DNA of 5,247 bases. Source: CAYGBW01 sp964348185. GTDB taxonomy: Bacteria > Desulfobacterota > BSN033 > WVXP01. Each line of letters opens with the position of its first letter. The first letter of the stretch is position 1. Shown piece after piece: positions 1-5,247 of the stretch. The stretch covers positions 1-5,247 of the forward strand of contig CAYGBW010000151.1 in NCBI GenBank assembly GCA_964348185.1, given 5' to 3'. The translations under genes and the position numbers were made by a program. The notes beneath the pieces were generated by a model. That model saw nothing but the letters and a program-made list of their open reading frames with translations, had not been told where the DNA came from and did no database searches.

Positions 1-9
1 GACGTTGAG

Positions 10-14
10 AAGGA
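10..14 (+). promoter_or_regulatory. Shine-Dalgarno site for the helicase gene
   Basis: AAGGA ends seven bases before the GTG at 22, which is good spacing and favours GTG over the ATG at 64. A TAA at 17-19 in another frame falls between this site and the GTG. It may be the end of an upstream gene, but too little sequence is visible to say. Confidence 0.5.
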
Positions 15-21
15 CATAACG

Positions 22-2754
22 GTGTTTCAAAATCGGAAAAGACAGACCCGCCGTAAAGGCGGGATGGCAAGGCACCCTAGGTCCCTGAATCGGAAATCTC
101 AGTCCATGGGCGTCAGGCGCCGACCTCGCCCGATCAAATCAAGGCCCCGATTAGCCCCTCAGTTGAAAACGGTCTTCAACAGGATCGGAGTGCCCGTCCC
201 TGCCCCCTTTCAGCCTGACCCCTTTCAGTTGGAAGCCCTTGAGGCCCTGCAAACGGGAGATGTCCTAGTCACCGCTCCTACGGGATCGGGAAAGACCTGG
301 GTCGCCCAGGAGGGGATGAGAAGTTACTTTGACCTGACCAAACGAAGTTGGTACGCCTCTCCTCTGAAAGCGCTTTCCAATTCCCAATACAGGGAGTTCT
401 GTCGAACATTCGGCCCCAAGAATGTTGGCATCCTCACCGGGGACAGAAAGGAAAACCCTGAGGCCCCGATTATCGTTGGAACCACGGAGATTCTGAGAAA
501 TCAGCTCTATGACGCCATGATGGAGGGCCGGGACGTTCCCCTTGATCTGGCGATTCTTGATGAGGCCCATTATCTGAATGATCCAGACCGGGGTGTTGTC
601 TGGGAGGAAGTCCTCATCTATCTTCCAAAAAGGGTTCGAGTGCTCTTGCTCTCCGCTACGATCAGCAACAGTCAAGAGATTAAGGGGTGGCTTGAAGCGA
701 TCCGCGGCGTCACCTGCCAGGTGGTTCAATCCGAAAAAAGGCCTGTGCCTCTCCATCTTCTCTTTCTCTTCCCGGATGGGGAACTCAGTCCCCTGGCAAC
801 CCACAGAGGAATCCTTCCCAAGGTCAGAAGGTTCCTCGCCAAAAATGCAACCTCGAAAGAAGCCGGTTCAAAGGTCAATCTTCACCTCGGCTGGGTGACT
901 GAGCAACTCAGGATGTGGAACCTCCTCCCGGCTATCTTCTTCCTGAAGTCTAGGGCGGATTGCGACCAGGCGATTCAGACCAGACTGGCCCGCTCTCTCC
1001 CTAGGGAGGATGACTCTGATTTCAGACATGATCTCCACGCGTTTTTGAACCAATATCCCTTTCTCAGAGACCACCGGCACCGTCCCTATCTAGAACGATT
1101 TCGGGTAGGTTCCCACCACGGGGGCCAACTTCCCCAATGGAAACTTCTGGTCGAAGAGATGATGAACCGCGGATACCTGGACGCCATTTTTTCAACATCC
1201 ACGGTCGCCGCGGGTGTCAATTTCCCCGCCCGGACGGTCGTGTTGGTCCAGAGCGATCGATTTGATGGCCGCCGTTTCTCAGACTTAACCGCCACGGAGC
1301 TACACCAAATGACGGGACGGGCCGGAAGACGGGGGAAGGACAGAATCGGATTCGCCCTGGTTTTGCCGGGACTCTACCAGGATCCCCTCAGAGTCCACCA
1401 GCTCGTTGATTCTCCGCCGGAGCCCATCAAGAGCCAGATCCAAATCAGCTTTTCCATGGTCCTAAACCTGCTCCTGTCTCATCGCCCCCCTGAAATCGAG
1501 GGGCTTCTTGACAAATCCCTGGCCGCCTTTCAGGACCACCACCCCCCTCGAGATCTCAAAAGAGAGTGGACCCGTCTGGTCCCCAGATTAAGGAAGGTTC
1601 TGCCAGAAGGTGCGGTCCCTGAAGGGGATCCCTTGGATTTTCTTGAGGCCATTCAGGTCCAGGCCAGACTGAAGGAACGGATGGAAGCCCTCAAGAGAGA
1701 TATTGCAAAGGGACACAGGGAGTCGGTTTTTTCCCGATACTTGAGGCGGGGGAGGCTTTTCATTCATGAGAAAGGTCCGGTCTACGTCGTGTTTCATACC
1801 TTCTATCAACGGGAGAGACTCTACTGCCGCGCTCATCAACTCACAGGAGCTGTCAAGGTAAAGAGAGATCAGGTCAGGCTCAAGAAGATCCCCGTTGAGG
1901 CCATCCACACCCTTCTCGATTATCGGGTGGACCTCCCCGAAGACGTCTCCCCAGAGGTCCTGGGTTCCACATTAGCCTCCATTCCCCTAGGGGAAATCCG
2001 CCCCCTCAGAGTGAACCAGGGAGCCATCTCGCCTCACGAGGAACTGGAAAAAGCCGAATCAGAACTTGCCGGGCTGCCAGATCTCTATCGCCTGCAAACG
2101 CAGTTCCCATTAGACAGAGATACAAAAGCCCTTCTGAAAAAGCTGGAGAGGCTGGCATTGAGAACCGATCAGGTTCGACATTCTCTCCGAAGGGAATTCA
2201 ATCGCCATCTCGACTTTCTGAAAGAAACCGGGTTTGTTGATCAAGAAAACCGCCTTACCCCGGACGGCAGGTGGGCATCGTGTCTCCGCCTTGATCATCC
2301 GCTCCTGATCGCCGAAGCCATCCGGAGAGGGGTCTTCCATGGGGCCGACCCCCCTACCCTAGCGGGCTTGATCGCCCCGTTTGTCGTGGACAAGATCCGG
2401 GAGGTCGATGTCGACAGCTCCGAAAGGAGGCAGTTGGAGGATATCAGAGTCAGGATGGTAGGAATGGCCGGCCAGCTTGACCGGTTGCAGCGACTGAAAC
2501 GGATGAGGGGGTTCGAAACCCTTCAGTTCCAATTCTGGCCAGCTGCCTCTCTCCTCCTGTGGGCAAGGGGCGAGTCTTGGAAAGATCTCCTCAGGGTGGT
2601 TCCCATTGAGGAAGGAGACATGGCCATGGTGGTCTTAAGAACAGGGGATCATCTGAGGCAGTTTTTCGATCTGGACATCACCCATCCATCCCTGGCGCAG
2701 ACGGCCCGCGAAGCACTTCCCATGATTCTCCGTGAGCCCGTTTATGTTCCCTAG
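22..2754 (+). CDS. Ski2/Mtr4-like (HelY-type) superfamily 2 DEAH-box RNA helicase with C-terminal DSHCT domain
   Basis: ATP-dependent helicase of 910 residues, probably unwinding RNA 3' to 5' in RNA processing or decay; the cellular role is inferred from eukaryotic Ski2/Mtr4 and actinobacterial HelY. Visible motifs in order: Q-motif-like FQPDPFQLEAL (63-73), Walker A APTGSGKT (85-92), motif Ia YASPLKAL (111-118), Ib GTTEILRN (153-160), DEAH (180-183), SAT (211-213), the RPVPL signature after it (240-244), motif IV AIFFLKSRADCDQ (304-316), motif V STSTVAAGVNFPART (391-405) and motif VI HQMTGRAGRRG (428-438). Residues ~555-665 look like a beta-rich stalk or arch-like insertion. Residues ~725-905 match a DSHCT helical bundle (LTPDGRWAS, HPLLIAEAIRRGVF, LAGLIAPFV). 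The first ~44 residues contain about 17 Lys/Arg and are probably disordered and nucleic-acid binding. The GTG start at 22 is chosen for its well-placed Shine-Dalgarno. ATG at 64 or 106 would also keep the whole helicase core, and the frame is open to the window edge, so a start upstream is not excluded. The stop is TAG. Confidence 0.93.
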   Translation: MFQNRKRQTRRKGGMARHPRSLNRKSQSMGVRRRPRPIKSRPRLAPQLKTVFNRIGVPVPAPFQPDPFQLEALEALQTGDVLVTAPTGSGKTWVAQEGMRSYFDLTKRSWYASPLKALSNSQYREFCRTFGPKNVGILTGDRKENPEAPIIVGTTEILRNQLYDAMMEGRDVPLDLAILDEAHYLNDPDRGVVWEEVLIYLPKRVRVLLLSATISNSQEIKGWLEAIRGVTCQVVQSEKRPVPLHLLFLFPDGELSPLATHRGILPKVRRFLAKNATSKEAGSKVNLHLGWVTEQLRMWNLLPAIFFLKSRADCDQAIQTRLARSLPREDDSDFRHDLHAFLNQYPFLRDHRHRPYLERFRVGSHHGGQLPQWKLLVEEMMNRGYLDAIFSTSTVAAGVNFPARTVVLVQSDRFDGRRFSDLTATELHQMTGRAGRRGKDRIGFALVLPGLYQDPLRVHQLVDSPPEPIKSQIQISFSMVLNLLLSHRPPEIEGLLDKSLAAFQDHHPPRDLKREWTRLVPRLRKVLPEGAVPEGDPLDFLEAIQVQARLKERMEALKRDIAKGHRESVFSRYLRRGRLFIHEKGPVYVVFHTFYQRERLYCRAHQLTGAVKVKRDQVRLKKIPVEAIHTLLDYRVDLPEDVSPEVLGSTLASIPLGEIRPLRVNQGAISPHEELEKAESELAGLPDLYRLQTQFPLDRDTKALLKKLERLALRTDQVRHSLRREFNRHLDFLKETGFVDQENRLTPDGRWASCLRLDHPLLIAEAIRRGVFHGADPPTLAGLIAPFVVDKIREVDVDSSERRQLEDIRVRMVGMAGQLDRLQRLKRMRGFETLQFQFWPAASLLLWARGESWKDLLRVVPIEEGDMAMVVLRTGDHLRQFFDLDITHPSLAQTAREALPMILREPVYVP

Positions 2755-2794
2755 CCTCTGGAAGGGACGTGGATGATTTTCCTCCATTCTGGTC

Positions 2795-3733
2795 TCACGT
2801 ATCAGAGAATTCAGATTGATTCAGTTTAACCTTCCCTCTGATCCGATCGAGTCGATCGATTCCTCTCTGTTCCAAGTAGCGCCTCATCCCCTCTATGACT
2901 TCAAAAACGATCCAGGGATCTCGAAACAGGGACGTGCCAATGCCCACCGCTGTCGCACCCGCCAAAATAAACTCGATCGCATCTTCCCATCTTCTGACCC
3001 CCCCCATGCCAATAATCGGGATGGGAACGGCCCTGTGTACGTCCCATACCGCTTTTATGGCAATCGGCCTGATGGCTGGACCGGATAACCCCCCGATGAT
3101 ATTTCCCAGTTTCGGTCTCTGCGTTTCGATGTCTATCGCCATTCCTGACACGGTATTGATCAGCGAGACGGCATCGGCTCCGTTTTTTTCCACGCTCCGG
3201 GCGATCAGGGTGATGTCCGTCACATTGGGAGTCAGTTTTGCGATAACCGGAAGTCTGGTGCTCCCCTTTACCGCGTTTATGATGTCCCCTGCAACCTCAG
3301 GGTCAGCCCCAAAACTACGCCCCCCGGCTTCCAGGTTGGGACATGAGATATTCACCTCGAGTGCAGACACGCCCTCTTCCTGATCGAGAATCGCGGCTAT
3401 TTTTGGAAAATCGTCGATGACGAGGCCTGCAATACTGACGATTACCGGGACGCGATACTGCTTCAGAAACGGTAAATCGTGTCTAAGGAAGTGTCTTACC
3501 CCCTGGCTCTGAATCCCTATGGAGTTTAGAAGGCCACTCTCACATTCCGCGATTCTCGGTGTCGGGTTTCCCAAGCGTTTTTCCAACGTTAGGCTCTTCA
3601 CGGTAAAGGCTCCCAATTCACTGAGATCGTAGAACTGAGAGAGTTCCTGTCCATAGCCGCACGTTCCTGACGCCGTCACGATCGGGTTTCGCATGACGAT
3701 GCCGCACATCTTGGTGGTCATATCAGGTTCCAT
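2795..3733 (-). CDS. pyrD: Dihydroorotate dehydrogenase class 1B, catalytic FMN subunit
   Basis: Cytosolic enzyme oxidising (S)-dihydroorotate to orotate, the fourth step of de novo UMP synthesis. In class 1B it works as a PyrD2-PyrK2 heterotetramer with NAD+ as acceptor. The 312 residues form one TIM barrel. Visible landmarks are NPIVTASGTCGYG (16-28), Lys46 in VKSLT, the substrate loop NSIGIQ (70-75), NISCPN (128-133) with the class 1 catalytic base Cys131, AKLTPNV (165-171), NTVSGMAIDIE (193-203), the FMN phosphate loop IGMGGV (241-246) and GTSLFRDPW (266-274). The usual GLQN after the substrate loop reads GIQS here. No membrane helix or class 2 N-terminal extension is present. The adjacent pyrK confirms class 1B. 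The ATG at 3733 overlaps the end of pyrK by 11 bases. A second ATG at 3721, one base after the pyrK stop, is a realistic alternative, giving 308 residues and an N-terminus closer to the family's usual length. The stop is TGA. No clear terminator follows in the 40 bases before the convergent helicase gene. Confidence 0.96.
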   Translation of the reverse strand: MEPDMTTKMCGIVMRNPIVTASGTCGYGQELSQFYDLSELGAFTVKSLTLEKRLGNPTPRIAECESGLLNSIGIQSQGVRHFLRHDLPFLKQYRVPVIVSIAGLVIDDFPKIAAILDQEEGVSALEVNISCPNLEAGGRSFGADPEVAGDIINAVKGSTRLPVIAKLTPNVTDITLIARSVEKNGADAVSLINTVSGMAIDIETQRPKLGNIIGGLSGPAIRPIAIKAVWDVHRAVPIPIIGMGGVRRWEDAIEFILAGATAVGIGTSLFRDPWIVFEVIEGMRRYLEQRGIDRLDRIRGKVKLNQSEFSDT

Positions 3734-4529
3734 GGTCGAATACGATTTCCTCCAAGGGAAAAACGGGGCCCTCTGTGCAGACCTTCAGTTTCTCAATAAT
3801 TCCCTCCCTTATCACGGATACGACACAGGACAGACAGACTCCGTAACCACATCCCATCTTCTCTTCCAGGGCGACCTCACCCTTTAGGTTGGCCCTTTTG
3901 ATCATGGGGAGAACGACTTTGAGCATGGGGGTCGGCCCACATACATAAACCCGGTCGATCTCTCGTTTCATGATTGCTTCTAAGTGATCACTAACGAGGC
4001 CCTCTAAGCCGTAGGATCCGTCGTCTGTTGTTACGATGATCTCCCCATGGCATTTTCGAAAAACATCCTCACCGAAGACCTTGTCGGAAGACTGAAATCC
4101 CAACAGGGCCGTGATACTGTTCTTGCTCTGGTATAACCCATTGGCCAATCCCCACAGGGGCGCAACGCCACACCCCCCTCCCAACAGAAGGCAATTCATG
4201 GCCCTCTCGGGCAGGTGAAAGCCCACACCGAGGGGCCCCAGAATATCGACAACATCGCCCGGTCGAAGGTCGACCATGGCTGATGTGCCCTTGCCCACGA
4301 CTCGATACACAATCTCAAAAAGGGAGTGCTCTGGCCGGGTCATGGCAACGCTGAATGGTCTTCGGAGCAAAAGATCGTCCCTCCTGTTGATCCGCAGATT
4401 GACAAATTGCCCCGGCTTTGTCACCCTGGCGACCCTGTCGTCTCTCAAAATGAGATGGTAATGGTCGGAACAAATGGGAGTGTTCTCAACCACGAGGGCC
4501 TGGCGATGTAGATCCAGCTTTTCCATCAT
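3723..4529 (-). CDS. pyrK: Dihydroorotate dehydrogenase class 1B, electron transfer subunit (FAD, [2Fe-2S])
   Basis: PyrK takes electrons from the PyrD flavin through a [2Fe-2S] cluster and FAD to NAD+. From ATG 4529 it has 268 residues, within the family's usual range. The N-terminal FAD barrel shows PGQFVNLRI (39-47), RRPFSV (56-61) and GPLGVGF (98-104). The NAD domain shows GGGCGVAPL (117-125) and CGPTPML (197-203). The C-terminal cluster site EEKMGCGYGVCLSC supplies Cys227, Cys232 and Cys235, and the fourth ligand is Cys251, so all four cysteines are present. The frame also opens with GTG at 4553, giving 276 residues, but that codon has no Shine-Dalgarno and lies about 12 bases from the predicted transcription start. 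ATG 4529, with ATG again at 4526, gives the expected short lead before the conserved VVEN strand and is preceded by a weak GAGA. I prefer it, with moderate confidence in the exact start. pyrK is first in the pair and its TGA end overlaps pyrD. Confidence 0.95.
   Translation of the reverse strand: MMEKLDLHRQALVVENTPICSDHYHLILRDDRVARVTKPGQFVNLRINRRDDLLLRRPFSVAMTRPEHSLFEIVYRVVGKGTSAMVDLRPGDVVDILGPLGVGFHLPERAMNCLLLGGGCGVAPLWGLANGLYQSKNSITALLGFQSSDKVFGEDVFRKCHGEIIVTTDDGSYGLEGLVSDHLEAIMKREIDRVYVCGPTPMLKVVLPMIKRANLKGEVALEEKMGCGYGVCLSCVVSVIREGIIEKLKVCTEGPVFPLEEIVFDHGT
3749..3753 (-). promoter_or_regulatory. Shine-Dalgarno-like GGAGG ahead of pyrD, inside the pyrK coding end
   Basis: GGAGG on the minus strand is the only strong purine motif ahead of pyrD. 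It lies 15 bases before the ATG at 3733 and 27 before the ATG at 3721, which is long in both cases. Translation of pyrD probably relies on coupling to pyrK termination as well. The motif also encodes part of the PyrK C-terminus (LEEIVF), so its presence could be incidental. Confidence 0.35.
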
Positions 4530-4571
4530 ATTCTCGATAAGTCCCCGTCTCACGCAGTGGAGTTCGCAGAT

Positions 4572-4600
4572 TCTATATCAAATCCTCCTCAAATTGTCAA
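4572..4600 (-). promoter_or_regulatory. Sigma70-type promoter for pyrK-pyrD with extended -10
   Basis: On the minus strand a perfect -35 TTGACA (4600-4595) is followed by exactly 17 bases and then TATAGA (4577-4572), a 4/6 match to TATAAT. TG stands one base before it, making an extended -10 (TGATATAGA). Transcription would start near 4565, leaving about 36 bases before the ATG at 4529. That is too short for a leader attenuator or a PyrR-type antiterminator fold, so any pyrimidine control would have to act at the promoter or elsewhere. The spacer contains GAGGAGG (4590-4584), which looks like a strong ribosome binding site but would not be transcribed from this promoter. Recognised by eye only; no score was computed. 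Confidence 0.65.
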
Positions 4601-5071
4601 AGAGACCCCCTGCCCGAGAATTGGATACGCCCTGGTGGACTTTGCTTTTCTCCGGTTCTGGGCTCGGTATGATCGAAGGTAAAACCCTTCCACTGCACAG
4701 ATCGTGGACGGAAAGCAGATTGAAATCCAGATGAGGTCTAACAATTTGTCTTAAGGTTCTATGCGTAACTTTCTGTAATTCAAATAAAAGCTTTTTCAAT
4801 CTTCAGAAACCCCGGGTGAAGGAGGAAATTGTCCCCAGCAAGGCTTGCGCTTTCAACGCATACCGAATAGCCGTTATCGTCTCTCTAACTGGAGTTTCCT
4901 CAGAAATAACTGATCGTATTATGCAACGATTGAAATTATGTTGAATATCTGATTAGAAAAGTAGCCAAACCTCTTTTTGTATTTCACAAAGGGTTTTTGA
5001 TAAATCTAAGGCTCGCTTCTGGCGACTGAGTGCTTGCGCGCGACTTTGTGCTCGAAACTGGTCCGCCGTGC
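4601..5071. other. Gene-free intergenic region between the pyrK promoter and the repeat cluster
   Basis: About 470 bases with no credible gene on either strand. Only short open frames exist, the longest being a TTG-initiated 73-codon minus-strand frame (4799-4578) that runs into the pyrK promoter. Composition becomes strongly AT-rich to the right: by hand count 4921-5010 is about 29% GC, far below the neighbouring genes. Small palindromes occur, AAAAGCTTTT (about 4787-4796) and GCAAG-G-CTTGC (4838-4848), without evidence of function. A GGAGG at 4821-4825 precedes only a 12-codon frame. I see no tRNA, riboswitch or other recognisable structured RNA. It could hold upstream regulatory sites for pyrK or decayed sequence. 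Confidence 0.6.
4973..4998 (+). terminator. Weak hairpin followed by five T, terminator-like
   Basis: CTTTTTGT (4973-4980) can pair with ACAAAGGG (4986-4993) around the five-base loop ATTTC. This gives eight pairs, two of them G-U, followed directly by TTTTT (4994-4998). The arrangement is that of an intrinsic terminator on the plus strand, but the stem is AT-rich and weak. No plus-strand gene ends nearby to need it, so chance in AT-rich DNA is a real possibility. Confidence 0.2.
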
Positions 5072-5131
5072 GGGATAAACCCCGCCCCTACATGGCCCAG
5101 TCCAGACAATCGTAGGGGTGGGGTTCATCCC
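5072..5131. repeat. REP/MITE-like GTAGGGG hairpin element
   Basis: An imperfect inverted repeat has 20-base arms at 5072-5091 and 5112-5131 and a 20-base loop. The left arm reads GGGATAAACCCC then GCCCCTAC; the right arm reads GTAGGGGTGGGG then TTCATCCC. Eighteen of 20 positions are complementary, and one of the two mismatches would be a G-U pair in RNA. GC-rich terminal GTAGGGG hairpins of this kind are, from memory, common in the intergenic DNA of many environmental bacteria and resemble REP elements mobilised by REP-associated (RAYT) transposases; that assignment is inference. No transposase is encoded in the window. There is no T-tract after the stem, so it is not a standard intrinsic terminator, though it could impede polymerase or protect RNA ends. 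Confidence 0.75.
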
Positions 5132-5175
5132 CATAAGCGCTCAAATAAGAAGCCAACTCGATTCAAAAGTGTATT

Positions 5176-5210
5176 GAATATCGAATATCGAACAAGGAAT
5201 TTCGAATCAT
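5176..5210. repeat. Degenerate GAATATC heptanucleotide tandem repeat
   Basis: Five consecutive seven-base units all begin with GAA: GAATATC, GAATATC, GAACAAG, GAATTTC, GAATCAT. The next seven bases (GAGGTTT) may be a further decayed unit, and the preceding ATT may be the end of another. The array starts 45 bases after the GTAGGGG hairpin and lies in non-coding DNA. Similar heptamer arrays between genes are familiar to me from uncultured and deltaproteobacterial genomes, but I could not check this. Function unknown. Confidence 0.7.
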
Positions 5211-5247
5211 GAGGTTTTCTTGTCCCTTTGTTTTTGGCAAGGATTGC

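Noticed and set aside
265..804. Minus-strand 179-codon open frame inside the helicase gene
   Set aside because: It is antisense to the helicase core motifs and has no recognisable domain.
2755..2794. Possible bidirectional terminator between the convergent helicase and pyrD genes
   Set aside because: GGAAGGGA (2760-2767) and TTTCCTCC (2778-2785) pair only weakly with a mismatch and wobbles, and no T-tract follows on either strand.
2844..2858. 15-base palindrome CGATCGA-G-TCGATCG
   Set aside because: It lies in the pyrD coding end and is explained by codons for the repetitive DRLDR residues; no sign of an operator.
2895..3383. Plus-strand 162-codon open frame
   Set aside because: It is antisense to pyrD, whose catalytic motifs are all in the minus-strand frame; no ribosome site or domain supports it.
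4578..4799. Minus-strand 73-codon open frame starting with TTG and ending in the pyrK promoter
   Set aside because: Its TTG has no good ribosome site, the stop TGA lies inside the pyrK extended -10, the composition looks non-coding, and I recognise no domain.
4821..4866. GGAGG followed by a TTG-initiated short frame, a possible leader peptide
   Set aside because: Only about 12 codons, with no repeated regulatory codons, on the opposite strand to pyrK and with no downstream plus-strand gene.
5030..5212. Plus-strand 60-codon open frame near the right end
   Set aside because: It runs through both the GTAGGGG hairpin and the heptamer repeat; its peptide is just translated repeat DNA.

Overview
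The window shows a bacterial chromosome segment with three protein genes and one gene-free flank. A long plus-strand gene (22-2754) encodes a Ski2/Mtr4-type superfamily 2 helicase. It faces, tail to tail and only 40 bases away, a minus-strand pair transcribed as pyrK then pyrD (4529/4553 down to 2795). The last ~670 bases (4579-5247) hold no gene I can support. They contain the pyrK promoter, an AT-rich stretch and two intergenic repeat elements.

pyrK and pyrD together make the class 1B dihydroorotate dehydrogenase, the NAD-linked enzyme of de novo pyrimidine synthesis. PyrD carries FMN and the catalytic cysteine. PyrK carries FAD and a [2Fe-2S] cluster and passes electrons to NAD+. All key residues I can check are present, and the two genes overlap by 11 bases, so they should be co-translated. 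A near-consensus sigma70-type promoter (TTGACA, 17-base spacer, TGATATAGA) lies just upstream of pyrK. The strong GAGGAGG tract found there sits inside the promoter spacer, so it should not be the ribosome binding site of that transcript.

The helicase has intact ATPase motifs, a C-terminal DSHCT helical domain and a very basic N-terminal tail, as expected of an RNA helicase. Its cellular role in bacteria is not established, and nothing here links it to pyrimidine synthesis.

The organism is probably an anaerobic or environmental bacterium with moderately GC-rich genes. The NAD-dependent class 1B enzyme, the pyrK-pyrD order and the style of the intergenic repeats (a GTAGGGG-type hairpin and a GAATATC heptamer array) make me think of Desulfobacterota or a related uncultured lineage. 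That is an impression, not a demonstration. I see no defence system, transposase, CRISPR array, tRNA or rRNA. The least ordinary parts are the two repeats near the right end and the pyrK promoter/start region.
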